DNA of 64,000 nt. Origin: Haematococcus lacustris (taxonomy: Eukaryota > Chlorophyta > Chlorophyceae > Chlamydomonadales > Haematococcaceae). Positions 1 to 11,929 of this stretch are shown here, piece after piece (positions within the stretch are counted from its first letter, which is position 1; each line of letters opens with the position of its first letter). The notes beneath the pieces are model-generated. The model did no database searches. It had not been told where the DNA came from and saw only the letters and a list, made by a program, of their open reading frames with translations. A program made the position numbers and the translations under genes. The stretch spans positions 14,590,496 to 14,654,495 of the forward strand of contig JASKMD010000003.1 of assembly GCA_030144725.1 (NCBI GenBank). The letters are read 5' to 3'.

Positions 1-151
1 TGCGCACCTGGGCCACCAGCCGGGCAACAACAGCAGCAGCGCTGGGTGGCAGGGGGCAGGGGGGCGCAGGGCCAGGCACTAGGGGGCGCCAGGCAGCACG
101 GAGGGTGGACAGGTACGCAGAATGGTTGCAGCTATTGCTGCCTGCTTGCTA

Positions 152-224
152 ACAAAGTTGAGGCAGCAAGCAGGCAGGCAGGCAGGTAAGCAGGGCAGGC
201 AGGCAGGCAGGCAGGGGAAACAGG
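152..224. repeat. GGCA/CAGG microsatellite in the last visible GOGAT intron
   Basis: Tandem GGCA-type tetranucleotide runs, interrupted. They lie downstream of the exon ending at 251 in the sense of the minus-strand gene. No coding role is visible. Confidence 0.7.
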
Positions 225-250
225 CACGCAGGGAGGCACTCCCAGCTCAC

Positions 251-3200
251 CGCAAAGCGTTCACCCGCCCGGCCGTTCACAAACAGTCGTCCACCGGTGG
301 CGCCATACAGGCAGGTGTTGCCCACCACACTGGCCGCCTCACGATCGAAGCAAGAGTTGGAGGGAGGGGTGATGGCGATGTCACCGCCACCCATGCCCTT
401 GCCAACGTAGTCGTTAGCCTCCCCAACCAGCTTCACGTTGAGGCCCTGCCGGGCGGATCAGTCAGGGGGGAAAGGAGGGAGGGGTAAGGGCAGGCAGGGC
501 CGGAAGGACAAGAGATGGACTCCCTTGCTCAACAACTCGACCCACCAGGTTGGCTGCCTGAGACCTCGTCACGCACCCCTACCGCCCCTCCTCCTAGCAT
601 GCTGCTAGCATGCACCTGCCAAGCACTTACATGGGTTACTGCATCCGCACTGCTTCAGCTCTCAGCCCATTGCTGTTGCTGTTCCATTGCTACTCACACA
701 CCTACTCCGTCACACCGCCTACTCACTCCCTAAACATGTTTGCCCCTTCCCTAACATTCCATCTCCATCTTTGCCTCCCCGCCCCTACCCTTGCCCCCCC
801 TCCCCTCACTGCGCAGCAGCCGCCAGGACCTACCTGGATAGCAAAGCAGCCAAAGGACTGTCCACCAGACCCAGTGAGGGTGAGGTCCACGCTGCCCCGG
901 AAGCCTTTGTCACCATGGCGCCGGGCAATGGCGCCTGACACGCGGCCCAGGGCGGCACGGTCGGTGTTGATGATGTCGAAGGAGCGGGAGACGTGCTGGT
1001 GACCTGCGATAGCGGCCTGCACACAGACCAAGGCCAGAGCAGGGGCCAGGGCCAGGACCAGGGGCTCAGGGCAGGATCTGTGCCACATACAGAAGACAGG
1101 AGCATCAAGAGATGAACAGGTCAGGTCAAGATGAGGGGGAGGAGCATGGGACAAGGCTCAGGGCAGGGCAGGGATGGTGCAGGCAGTGGGCACAAACTCA
1201 ACAGGAGGAGGTAGGGTGGGCCTTCAGCACTCCTCCTCCTACAGGCCCTGGCCCCCAGTGACTTTACCCACTTGCCCCTGCCCCTGCCCCTGCCCCTCCC
1301 CTTGCGCCTGCCCCTGACCCCACACCACGCCACCACCATCCAGCCATCCTTTCCCTGGATCCTGCCCCTTCCCCTCCCTGCCCACCCACCATGACGCCCT
1401 CATCCTCCAGGATGACGTCATCCAGCACCCGGCCGTTGGTGTGCACTGGCTGCGCAATGCGTTGGCTAGACACCCCGCAGGGGCCGGCGTAGGTGGTGAG
1501 GAACGACAGGTCGAGGCCCTGCGTCTTGGCCAGGCGGGCGTCAGGCCGCTGGCGCAGCAGGTCAGCACGCCCTATGACGTCATCTAGGGAGGTGAAACCC
1601 AGCTGGGCTAGCGTGGCGCGCACCTGCACACCAGCAGCAGGGGGGACAGCAGGAGGACATGGCTGAGCAGCAGCGGAGAAAGCAAAGATAGGACAGACAG
1701 CAGCAGTAGCAGGAGCAACAGCTAGTGTGGCAGGAGCAGGAGTGGCAAGAACTGCGGCTGGGTAGCTGCCAGGAAGCTGTTTGGTGCTGGGCAGCAGCAG
1801 ACAAACAGTGATGGCAGCAATAGCATCAGCACCCTTGCATGTCACCCTTGCATGTCACTGCCCAACATTAGTAGGTCTCCAACATTAGTAACAGTCCCTG
1901 AGCACAGTATTTGTTACACCGCACCCCTACATCCACTCCCTCTCCCTCTCCATCCACCCCACCCTCCTTCCCCTCCCCGCTCCCTCCCCTAATCAACGCA
2001 CCTCCTCTGCCACGAAGTGGAAGTAGTTGACCAAGTCTGCAGGCGCCCCTGGGAACCTTGCCCTCAGCTCCTCCCTCTGGCTGGCCACCCCCACGGGGCA
2101 GTTGTTGGTGTGGCACACGCGCGCCATGATGCAGCCGGTGGCGATCATGGCCACGGTGCCAAACCCATACTCGTCAGCGCCCATCATGGCGCCCATCAGC
2201 ACGTCGCGGCCGCTGCGAACGCCGCCGTCAACGCGAACCACCACTCGCTCGCGCAGCTCGTTGCGGACCTACAGCCCAACACAGCGACCGCACAGCAGGA
2301 TGGGTGTAATGGCAGCAATATGGAGCTGGTGATATTGACAGTGTCAGGGCTAGGGTTAGGGGAGGGGGAGGGGTGAGTCAGGGGAGAAGGGTTAGGGTGA
2401 GGGCGTGGTGGGTGGGTGCAGTGAGGGGATGTGAAGGAGCAGCGCACAAACAATGGGGGGGTCTCAAGCGATGGGTGTCAGGGATATGTGGTGTCTCCCA
2501 TAGTCAAGGAGGCGGGGCTGAGCTGAGCTGAGCTGAGCTGAGCTGAGGGGACGGTGAGGTCCAATGATGGGAGAAGAGTGAGGGGTGTCTGGGTTAGAGT
2601 TGGCTGGAAGGAATGGTAGTTAGGCATGGCATGGTGTGGTGGCTGTGGCAGCACAGATCCCATGGAGGTGTGATCCAGTCAGTTCAGGGGGGGTGGGAGG
2701 TGGCCCCTACATTGCTGTCGCCCCTGCACTCTCACCAGGGTCTGGTGCACCTCGGACAACCCCATCTCCATTGGCCCTCCTGCGTGCTTGATGCTGCTGA
2801 TGGGCGACGCCCCCGTGCCGCCATCATGGCCCGACACCTGCAGCACCAGCACACCGCCCCTCACTCCTCAGCTCCTCAGCCACATGCCTCATGCATTGAC
2901 CTTCCACCCAGCTCCACCCTTACCGTCACAACTGTCACCTTCACCAGCCTCACCAGCAGCAGGAGCAGCTCTGGGCTTCATGCAGTACGGGGCAGTTCAA
3001 CCTAGCCAACTTCATTTCTGGCCCCGACCCTAATCCTAGTAGAGGCTGCTGCCAGCCGCCTTGTGCCGCCCTGTACAGGGCAGTTCAATCCACCTACTCC
3101 TCCCCACCCCCCCTCCCCCTCCCCCTCCGCCTCCCCCTCCCCCTCCCCCTCCCCCTAGTCAGAACTGCTGTCTGTCCCTGTATGCACCTGGATGATGTCC

Positions 3201-5486
3201 GCGTTGGCCTTGGCCACACCAGATGCCACGACACCGATGCCTGCTTCTGCCACAAGCTTCACGCTGACCTTAGCCTTGTCATTGACCTAAGCAGAGGGAC
3301 ACCAGGCAAGGGTACAACACGCATCACACAGGGGGCCTGCCAGGCTGGAGCCATGCGGATACTGCTGTCACCCCTCCCTTCCTCCCCACATCCCTCCCTC
3401 TTCCCCCTCCTCCCGCTCCCTCCTTTCTCGCTCCCTCCCCAGCCCACGATCTCACCACTGCCCCCTCTTCACCCTCCCTTGCTGCCCCCTCTCCTCCTCC
3501 TTTTTCCCTCTACTTCCCCTACCTTCCCACCCCCTTTCCCCTCCTTTCCCCTCCCTCACCCTCCCCCCCTCCCGCTCCCACCCCACCCTTCCCCTCCCCC
3601 AGCACCCTTCCCCTCCCCCAGCACCCTTCCCCTCCCCCAGCACCCTTCCCCTCCCCCAGCACCCTACCTGATGGAGATCGTAGATGAGCTGAGACAGGTC
3701 CTCAATGGAGTAGATGTCGTGGTGGGGGGGCGGGGAGATCAGCGGCACACCTGGCTTGGACCGGCGCAGCTGAGCAATGTAGGGGGACACCTTGCTGCCC
3801 GGCAGCTGCCCGCCCTCACCTGCACCACACACACACGCACACCTCACCCTCAACACCAGGACCCCAGTGAGCGAGAGCCCTGTGGGCCCATTGGCCCGGC
3901 CCTGCATCACCACTCCTTCCAGTCCTTGCAGCTCAGGCACACCCGGCTGCTGACTGACACCACTGATCAATGTTGCCACCTCAGCGCCGGTGCACAGCCT
4001 GGCTGTGCTCAGCCTGGCTGTGCTCAGCCTGGCTGTGGCTCTGCCTGCTGGCCCAGCTGCCTCCGGTGTCTGTCGCCTGCCTGTAGCCTGCTGCCGGCAG
4101 TGGCTTCTGCTCTGCCCACTGGCTGTTAGCCCAGGCCTGGACCTAGGTGCTGCTCACGCGCTCACCCCCAGGGGTGGGTGGGTGGGTGGGTGGGTGGGTG
4201 GGTGGGTGGGTGGGTGGGTGGGTGGGTGGGTGGGTGGGTGGGTGGGTGGGTGGGTGGGTGGGTGGGTGACCCACCTGGCTTGGCCCCCTGGGCAATCTTG
4301 ATCTCCAGCTGGTCCGCATTGACCAGGTATTCGGGGGTGACGCCAAAGCGGCCTGAAGCTACCTGCTTGATGCGGCTGGTGGCGATGTCGCCATTGGCCA
4401 GGCCCTTCAGGTAGGGCACGCTGGGGGAGCGGCCGGCAGCGTCCACGTCTGCGGGGCCCAGGCAAGCAGGCAGGGGGGCAGGGGAGCACCAGGGGGCAGC
4501 AGGGGGTGTGAGGACAGGATGGCCAGGATGGGAAGGCTCTAGGGAAGTCGAGGTGGAATGAAGATGCAAGGGCAAATGGAAGATGCAATGGCAATTTTGC
4601 CTTCCCTTCCCTCTCCTACCCATTCTCACTCCACATCCCTCATATGCCCCTCCCCCTCTCCTTTCCCCTGCCCCTGACCCTCCCCCTGCCCACCTGACAG
4701 TCGCACCCAGCGCGAAGGGTCCTCCCCACCCTCCCCGCTGTTGCTCTTGCCACCGATGCGGTTGATGGCGATGGCGATGGTCTCGTGCGTCTCCCGCGAG
4801 ATGGCGCCCAGGGACATGCCGCCAGTGCAGAACCGTGTCATGATCTTCTCAGCTGGCTCCACCTGCAGCGGCAAGAGAGAGGCGCTGAAATGAAAGAAAG
4901 AAAGAAAGTGAAAGGAAAGAATGTAGGTAGGGCGAGCAGGGGTGGGGAGATGGACCAGGTGGTGTAGTAGGACAGGGCGAGGGACAGGGTGGCGAGCAGG
5001 GGCGATGGACAGGGAGGTGTAGTAGGAACAATCGACAAGAGCAGGACAGGTGTAGCGAAGGGGCGAGAAGAGAGGAGGGGAGGACGGACAGGGTGATGTA
5101 GAACAGTCAAAACGGCGCCAGACAGGCGAAATGTGATAAAAGAAAAGAATAGATGTAGGTGGGGGCGAGCAGGGGTGGGAGAATGGACAGGGTAACCGGA
5201 AAAGGAAAGGGGAAAGCTCCTCCCTTAATGCACACTGGCTCCCATGCTGCCCCAATAGTTTTAGTTCTACCACATGGGGATGGTGAAGGGAAGAAAGGGA
5301 GGAGGGGATGGTAGCAAAGAAGAAATTAGAGAAGAGGAGGAGGGGAGGCAACGGAAAGGAAAGGAGAGGTGTAGAGGGGGATTGGCCGGCCCTCCCCCCC
5401 ACCTGCTCCAGGGGAATGGGTGCCCGGTCAGACTTGAACTCCAGGCAGTCCCTCAAAGTGGTGATGGGGGCGTTGCGGAAGTGCTC
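251..5486 (-). CDS. Ferredoxin-dependent glutamate synthase (Fd-GOGAT), C-terminal half, partial
   Basis: Fd-GOGAT makes two glutamates from glutamine and 2-oxoglutarate with electrons from reduced ferredoxin, normally in the chloroplast. Ten exons read on the minus strand: 5403-5486, 4694-4862, 4275-4448, 3668-3819, 3188-3286, 2736-2837, 2002-2268, 1390-1623, 834-1016 and 251-445. All have GT donors and AG acceptors and phases that join into about 553 codons. Visible family segments: [16 protein letters not shown] and [13 protein letters not shown] (FMN/2-oxoglutarate synthase domain), [26 protein letters not shown] with [13 protein letters not shown] (Fe-S cluster cysteines), then [12 protein letters not shown] of the C-terminal beta-helix domain. 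[13 protein letters not shown] and [13 protein letters not shown] favour the ferredoxin over the NADH type. The amidotransferase half (about 900 residues) must lie in or beyond the N gap, and the last ~110 residues lie before base 1 or in unrecognised sequence at 1-250. Introns are full of low-complexity DNA. Confidence 0.93.
2516..2546. repeat. GAGCT pentanucleotide repeat in a GOGAT intron
   Basis: About six tandem GAGCT units within the intron between the exons at 2002-2268 and 2736-2837. No other function is evident. Confidence 0.75.
3585..3664. repeat. 19-bp pyrimidine-rich tandem repeat in a GOGAT intron
   Basis: Four near-perfect units of about 19 bp (CCCTTCCCCTCCCCCAGCA) end directly beside the splice donor of the exon starting at 3668, read on the minus strand. 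On the transcript strand the tract is purine-rich. Confidence 0.8.
4171..4268. repeat. (GGTG)n / (CACC)n microsatellite abutting a GOGAT splice donor
   Basis: About 24 uninterrupted GGTG units. On the transcribed minus strand the donor GTGGGT (4269-4274) of the exon 4275-4448 is followed at once by this CCCA array, so the intron is almost repeat from its sixth base. The plus strand can form G-quadruplexes. Confidence 0.95.
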
Positions 5487-5565
5487 CTGAGACCAGGGCA
5501 GGAGGACCATGCAGGGCAGGGCTATGACGGCGGAGGGCTGGGCAGGCAGCCAGGCAGCCAGGCAG

Positions 5566-6065
5566 NNNNNNNNNNNNNNNNNNNNNNNNNNNNNNNNNNN
5601 NNNNNNNNNNNNNNNNNNNNNNNNNNNNNNNNNNNNNNNNNNNNNNNNNNNNNNNNNNNNNNNNNNNNNNNNNNNNNNNNNNNNNNNNNNNNNNNNNNNN
5701 NNNNNNNNNNNNNNNNNNNNNNNNNNNNNNNNNNNNNNNNNNNNNNNNNNNNNNNNNNNNNNNNNNNNNNNNNNNNNNNNNNNNNNNNNNNNNNNNNNNN
5801 NNNNNNNNNNNNNNNNNNNNNNNNNNNNNNNNNNNNNNNNNNNNNNNNNNNNNNNNNNNNNNNNNNNNNNNNNNNNNNNNNNNNNNNNNNNNNNNNNNNN
5901 NNNNNNNNNNNNNNNNNNNNNNNNNNNNNNNNNNNNNNNNNNNNNNNNNNNNNNNNNNNNNNNNNNNNNNNNNNNNNNNNNNNNNNNNNNNNNNNNNNNN
6001 NNNNNNNNNNNNNNNNNNNNNNNNNNNNNNNNNNNNNNNNNNNNNNNNNNNNNNNNNNNNNNNNN
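5566..6065. other. Assembly gap (exactly 500 N)
   Basis: A run of exactly 500 N, so a nominal gap length. Left flank ends in CAGGCAGC repeats and right flank starts in a 12-bp tandem array, so the break sits in repeats. It separates the middle of the GOGAT gene from the 3' part of an unrelated hydrolase gene on the same strand, so far more than 500 bp must be missing. Confidence 0.98.
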
Positions 6066-6215
6066 GTGATGCAAGCCATGATGCAAGCCATGATGCAAGC
6101 TGTGATGCAAGCCATGATGCAAGCCGTGATGCAAGCTGTGATGCAAGCTGTGATGCAAATCATGATGCAAGCTGTGATGCAGGCAATTATGCAAGCCGTG
6201 ATACAAGCAGTGACA
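6066..6215. repeat. 12-bp tandem repeat at the gap edge
   Basis: About twelve copies of a 12-bp unit resembling GATGCAAGCCAT with variants (GCTGT, GCCGT). The array runs into the N gap, so its full length is unknown. On the minus strand it translates as a His/Leu-rich repeat, which I regard as spurious. Confidence 0.9.
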
Positions 6216-6398
6216 ACCCAGTGGGGGGACTGTTAGACTGCCCTACTTTTATGGGCACATGCAGGACAGCATGCGTCTGCTGGCATTGTGGCAGCCAGCA
6301 GATATACAAGGTTGCCAGTGCGACAGCATGACGTTCCTGCCACTTTGCTGACGCTTGTGTTTGACTGCAGCTTGCACTGCTGCCTGGTGCCCACTGAC

Positions 6399-8018
6399 CA
6401 GCAGCTTGAGTGTACGCTTGGAAAAGTGTAGCTTCAGATCCACAATGGCTCTTTCATGGGGCGTCTTCGCCATCAGGCCCTGCGCGCAAGGGAGGCATCA
6501 GCAGCAAAGGCCTGCTGGCCAGCAAGGAGATTTTGATCGCGGCTGGATGTGACAGCCATCACGCAAAAGAGCCTGTGCCCACAGTGGGTATCAAGCAAGC
6601 AGTGAATGCAGTGGGGGGCACAGCGGGGCACCCCTGGTGCTCACAGCAGATGATAATACACACAATAATCCTGGTTATGATCTGTACAGACTGCTAATGG
6701 TGGGTCTGTACAGTAGACACAAGGCAATCTCATGGATCCACTCGTGAAAATTAGTGCGCTGTCAGTGTACACGGTGGGTGTACACAGGTGCCCCTGGTGC
6801 CAAACGCAGGCAGCAGGCAGCTGGGTCAGGGGCTTGGCTCCAGTGCATGGGACCATGTGGGTGGTGTCCTGCAACATGCTGGCCCCTGGACATAGCCTGA
6901 GAAGCACAAGCCCAGCAGCCTAATGAACACATGAGTCAGCACCTGGCAACAAGCCCAACCACCTGCCAACCACCTTGAGAGCATACTTCCACCCTCGCCA
7001 GCAGCGGGGCAGGATCTCCATGCCACCCCCTGTCACTGACAGGATTGACAGGGAGGAGACTCTGTGGGGGGCAGCGGCTGCCAGCTTGGTGGCGATCATG
7101 CCACCCATGGAGAACCCCGCCACATGGGCCTGGCTCCACCCCAAGTGGTCCTGTGGCCAGGGTGAGAAGCGGTGAGAGGGTACCGGGCTCAAACCCTGAC
7201 AAACTGTTGCAACAGCGCTGCTGGTGTTGCGGAACCCCTGCAGCCGCTGATGACGCTGCTGCTGCTGCCAGTACTGCTGGCGCTCCTGCTTGCACTGCTG
7301 CTGATGATGGTGCAGATGCTGTGTTGATTATGGTGCAGTGGGCCTCACCATGACTAGCAAGACGTCTTGGGCCATGACAGAGGTTGAATACTGTGACTTG
7401 TCACTAGGTATGCTGCTGAAGCCAATGCCACGGTTGTCGGTCATGAGCACCTCCAAGGGCCCAGCATCCTGTAACCATCGTTTCTTTCACCTCAAACCCT
7501 CACTGCTTCAAGGCATTTAGTGGGTGGGCTGACTGCTGTTTTGCTTGTTGTTGCAGTTGCTATGTGTGCAAGCTGGTTTCACAAACTCACCCAGACTGTT
7601 TCTAGCTGTTGCAACAATGGGTACCAGGCTGAACAGCCACATGCAAAGCCTGCAGACACACAATGCAGGTGGCAGCCGTTATCCTGTTGCTTAGCTTGGA
7701 CAGGGGCCTCAGTACCCTCTCACAGTTCCGGCTCACCCATGATGAGCACGAGTCGCGTGGCACCTAAGTTCGTTGGGCTGCGCGCACAGTGCACAGCATT
7801 CTGCTCAAGCGGAGTAGCGAAGGTAGGCCAGGCTTAGGGTCTTGCAACCACCTCGTTGGTCTTGAATCGCCTCCAGGAGATGGCGCTTTGGGGCCTACAC
7901 AGTGAACTTCATAGTATATCTGAATCAGGTGTTGCGTTGTGACATGGCCCGTACTCAAAGCAGGGGTTTGCCTCTCTACGCCTTGCAAGATGTGCGCCAT
8001 TGATGAGGAAAACAACAA
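6399..8018 (-). CDS. Alpha/beta hydrolase-fold protein, 3' end missing
   Basis: Minus-strand exons: 7737 to about 7820, 7591-7649, 7349-7468, 6974-7150 and 6399-6479, with matching phases. In order they give a beta-strand ending RLVLIMG, then an oxyanion-loop region GFACGCSAW, MTDNRGIGFSS, the nucleophile elbow GFSMGG, and the cap-domain stretch MAKTPHERAIVDLKLHF. Ser of GFSMGG is the expected nucleophile; the acid and His of the triad should be in the missing 3' part. An upstream open stretch (to ATG at 8018) contains IYYEVH, typical of the first strand of the family, but its join to the next exon is unclear (short intron or indel near 7830). The substrate cannot be told from sequence; the family includes esterases, lipases and C-C hydrolases. 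The gene is head-to-head with the gene starting at 8135. Confidence 0.82.
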
Positions 8019-8134
8019 TTGATGAGCAAAGGGGTAGACGTGAAGTCGTTGAGGTCGTTAGCTCCGCAATTCCTTTTTGCCCGCTCGAAGTAGGACCAGC
8101 CTTTGCCAGCATTTACACATTTGACTAATGCGAC
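8019..8134. promoter_or_regulatory. Short divergent intergenic region, possible shared promoter
   Basis: About 116 bp separate the candidate start of the hydrolase gene (minus, 8018) from the ATG of the small basic protein (plus, 8135). The arrangement suggests a bidirectional promoter. I see no clear TATA box, so this rests on gene layout alone. Confidence 0.35.
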
Positions 8135-11100
8135 ATGCCGGTGAAGAAGAAGCCAGCAATAATCACAAATGAAGCAGACCTGGTGCCCTTTGGCTTTAAG
8201 GTTGGTGACCCGCTGACAGCAGCTGTCAAAGCGTGCGCTCCGCTGATGAGTTTAACTATTGCATGTTCAACATGTCTCCACTTGCAGATGCTGGACATTG
8301 TGCGAACACCGCTAGGCATCACTGGAACCGTGATAGGGGTCAAGTCAGTGCAACCTCATGTACTGACCACTGCAGCACCAGCTTGTCTAGTTGGCCCATA
8401 CAGTCACCTTCAGCCCAGCAGCATTGTCTGATACAGCTGATACAGACAGGATTGCCGCTTTCAATGGTTTCATCAGCGTGACCACCGCCCACTTCTAGGT
8501 ACGAGAATGTGGAGCAGAAGCTAGGAGGCCGAGTATGGGTCCGCTATGAGAATGGTTCAGAGGCACCCCTGGAGCCCAAGCTGGGTGCAGGCGTGATGTC
8601 TTCACTTGGGTGAGGCGACGTGCAGACATTCACAGGCTGACCCACTAGGGCTAGGGTGTTGGGCTACAGCCCAGCCTGTTGCATGCTGACCCACTAGGGC
8701 TAGGGTGTTGGGCTACAGCCCAGCCTGTTGCATGCTGACCCACTAGGGCTAGGGTGTTGGGCTACAGCCCAGCCTGTTGCATGCTGACCCACTAGGGCTG
8801 GGGTGTGGGGCTACATGCCAGCCTGTTGCATGCTGACCCACTAGGGCTGGGGTGTGGGGCTACATGCCAGCCTGTTGCATGCTGACCCACTAGGGCTGGG
8901 GTGTGGGGCTACATGCCAGCCTGTTGCATGCTGACCCACTAGGGCTGGGGTGTGGGGCTACATGCCAGCCTGTTGCATGCTGACCCACTAGGGCTGGGGT
9001 GTGGGACTGGGACTGGGACAAGCTGGTGCTGCAGTGATCAGTACATGAGGACAGACATACAACCAGCTAGGCCAGCCCTCAGCGCAGAGCTCATCAGGGT
9101 TCAAGGAGCCATGTGTTCAGCTCTGGAACCAGACTGCTCACATCCCCTCTAGGCCAGTCTCTTTATGCACTACGTCCCTGAGGCTGCCTGAGGGAGCCTA
9201 CCCCCTGCACTACTGCCTGGACCCCTAGGGGGCAGGGGCCAGGTCAGCCGCCATCAGGCCATCACGCTGCCTAGCCGTGCCACCAGGTGCCCAGTGGTGT
9301 GCCTAGCGCAGCGCATTGTGCTCTCACCGTCAAACTTCTGCAGCTGCAGCGGCCGCAGGAAAGAGCAGAGTACTTCCTGGCGTTGCTGGGGGTGGGCATG
9401 CGCAGCATCTAGGGCTCCCCTTTTGTGTGAGTGTGTGTTAGTGTGTGTGTGTGTGTGCATGTGCACAGGTACCGCAGGTGCTCTGAGGCGGTGCACATCC
9501 AGAGGGATGTGGATCGCCACGTGGCTGCCCAGAAAGCTCTGGAAGAGCAGAAAAAGGTGCCAGCTGCACACTGCATGCTTCCTGCACTGCTGCACTCCTG
9601 CATTGCTGAAGCCTGAAGCCAGCAGGCAGCTGGGTAATGGGTGACTGGACAGCGCTGCAGCTCCACCTTACTGCAGCTCCACATTAGCCCACCTTGCTAG
9701 GGTTTACTATGCAACACTCCTCCTTACGCCAGCAAGCTGAGCGGGTCTACGGTGATCACTGTCCACAATCACTGCAGCGCTACACCTCGACATTGGCTAG
9801 GCCAGCTTTGTTTGACATGCCTGAGCCCTTCCCTTACTCCCTGAGTGGGTGGTAGACGTTTGGCACAACTCTAGTGGGGTGCTTAGCATGGCCAGTGCCG
9901 TGCATTCCCTCCACACCCACTGCCCAAGCGCAGCAGACGGTGAAGGCAAGGAGGCAAGGGAGGCAGGCCTCAGTACTACACCTGCCTCACCTGCTCTCAA
10001 CTCCAAGTCTTCCCTGGCAGCTCTGACATGCAAGCATGGCCTGTACCCGCCCTTGTGTAGGTGGTTGCCGAGATCATGTACTGCAAGGAAATGGGCTTGC
10101 CTGTCCCGGAGCACCTGTTGCCACCCCCCAAGAAAGAAAAGGTATGGTCAGAGCCACAGAAGCTTGAGAGAGAGAGAAAGAGAGGGAGAGAGAGGTAGAG
10201 GGAGGAAGAGAGTTTCAGGGAGGGAGGGAGATGGAGGGAGAATGAGAGAGAGAGAGAGGGGAGGGGTTGCTGCAGCAAAGGTTAGGTGCTCCATGCCACC
10301 ACGAGACCTCGATGGCCAAGCTTGAGCAGGTGCATGCTTACATCATTGAGCCACTTCTAGCACCCACATCATTCAAACTGTGTGATAAAGTTCCAGTTCC
10401 AGACTGCTGTGCCACAAGCTTTTCCCGCTGCTGCTGGGCACTGGGTGCTTTCAGTCAAACAAAACTCATTCAACATGGAACAACATGTTTGACTGTGGGT
10501 AATCTTGCTCCGCTTCAATCAAATTAAAGCATCCTCCATGATGACTACCAACAACTTAAGCAACGGCATAACGTTCCAGTTCCAGACTGCTGTGCCACAA
10601 GCTCTTCCTGCTGCTGCTGAGCACTGGACGCTTTCAGCCCCTTTCACTGCCAGTCAGTAGCGTCAGACAGCAGTCAGCACAGCGAGCCAGCAGTATGTGG
10701 CAGGTCAGAGATGTGGCCTTGCCGCACCCTGGTGCTGCGCTTGCTGGGATGCGCACCACTGGGTGACGCCCTTCTTGCGCTTCTTGAACAACATCAGCCC
10801 ACGTGGCTTACTCAAGAAACAGTCCAGGATGGGGGGGTCGGCTGCCAACAGGTTGTAATCTCCAGTCCAACTTGGACATGCGCTGCACTCTCCGTTTACC
10901 AGTGAAGGGTGCAGTCCACCATGGACAGCAGCAGCAGAGGGGTTCGATTGTAGGCACTTAGTCAGGCAGTAAAGCAGGCGAGCAGGCAGGTAGTTGGGCA
11001 GGCAGCGCACTGTAAGGCAGGCGTTCCTTCGGGTGGGCCTCACACCCAGAGGGCAATCGGCAGTGGCAAAGCCGACACATGAGTCCTGCTTGATAATGAC

Positions 11101-11144
11101 TGTTGCTGCAGAAAAAGAAGGCTGCGGACGCCAAGAAGAAGTGA
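8135..11144 (+). CDS. Unrecognised 144-residue basic protein, six exons
   Basis: Exons 8135-8200, 8288-8343, 8499-8609, 9469-9556, 10061-10141 and 11112-11144 have GT-AG borders and consistent phases. They total 435 nt, exactly 144 codons plus a TGA. The protein starts MPVKKKPAIITNEADLVPFG, has a central beta-rich stretch (LGITGTVIGVK, GGRVWVRYENGSEAPLEPK) that could be a small SH3/KOW-like barrel, a charged helix (DRHVAAQKALEEQKK), a proline-rich segment (PEHLLPPPKKEK) and a lysine-rich tail KKKAADAKKK. No signal peptide or membrane helix. I do not recognise the family; a cytoskeletal or flagellar role would fit the composition but is speculation. Introns carry a 49-bp minisatellite, (GT)n and (GA)n. 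The last intron is long (970 bp) and holds a dispersed-repeat copy. Confidence 0.72.
8637..9007. repeat. 49-bp minisatellite, about 7.5 copies, two subtypes
   Basis: Head-to-tail 49-bp units starting CTGACCCACTAGGGCT in intron 3 of the 144-residue gene. The first three units carry GGCTACAGCCCAGCC, the later ones GGCTACATGCCAGCC with an altered GGGGTGTGG. Adjacent copies share variants, as expected from stepwise local duplication. Confidence 0.93.
9427..9458. repeat. (GT)n microsatellite before a splice acceptor
   Basis: Interrupted GT dinucleotide run ending about 10 bp before the acceptor of the exon starting at 9469. Confidence 0.85.
10163..10262. repeat. (GA)n / purine tract
   Basis: About 100 bp of GAGAGA and GGGAGG purine repeat just after the donor of exon 5 of the 144-residue gene. 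Confidence 0.85.
10453..10560 (+). repeat. Dispersed repeat R1, copy 1
   Basis: Starts AGTCAAACAAAACTCATTCA and contains AACAACATGTTTGACTGTGG. The ends AGTCAAACA and TGTTTGACT are inverted and can form a 9-bp hairpin. Related copies are at 11930 and 27289. This copy lies between two imperfect 62-bp direct repeats (10391-10452 and 10573-10634). Confidence 0.85.
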
Positions 11145-11929
11145 GGGGGACCAGAGAAAACCACTGCGGGCCATGCGGCAGCGCCCCATAACAACAGCCC
11201 TGGCAGCAGCGCCATCTTGTAGCCAGCCGTCTGGGTCTCATTCCTGCATGCATGGCAGGCAACAGCCCAGTAGCAGCAGGCCAAATACAATGCCAGGCTA
11301 AGACGCACCCACCGCCTGGTGTAGCCTGTTGCCATGTGGCTTGGCTTAAGCACCGGCCAGGGTGACCAGGAGGCGGAGAGGAGTTCAAGGGTAGTGAGCC
11401 TGGTACTGCCTGGGCGCCTGCTGCCGGCTTGTTGGTGGGCATTGACTCCCAGGCAGGTCAGCCCAGGCGCCACACACCCTGGTCTGGCTGCACCCTGGTC
11501 TGACTTCACCAGCCAGCTGTGTGGCCGGATCAGCGCAGGCACCACCAGCTGTGTCCCCCTCACCAGAGCTGTCACGTCCCAGATGGCACCTGCATGTGGT
11601 GAGGAGGAACCCAGTCAGTCAAATTTGTTTTGTTTGCAATACCCAGCCTATTACTCGAGTTGGACTGCTATTACGGATGCATGGCCTTGTGTAGATTGGT
11701 CCCGCCATGCAAATCCTAGTTGTGTAACATACGTCTGAGTCGCTCCTGGCCAGCTCCTGCTTGTACGTCAACGAAATGTGACGAAAGAAGAGCTGCCAAC
11801 CCAAGCAAGGAGAGCGAGGAAGGGCTTCATCAAGTGGGTTGCATCATGGGTAGCCTGCTGCTGACACATGCAATCGTTGTGTTGTGAAGGAGCCGCAAGG
11901 AGGTGAAGACCAAGGTGATGGACCACTTC
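11145..11929. other. Non-coding stretch after the 144-residue gene
   Basis: No exon chain, RNA gene or repeat family that I can support. The sequence is mixed-composition with no strong codon bias in any frame. Confidence 0.5.

Noticed and set aside
8637..9007. 49-bp direct repeats as a possible CRISPR array
   Set aside because: Units are contiguous with no unique spacers and lie in an intron.
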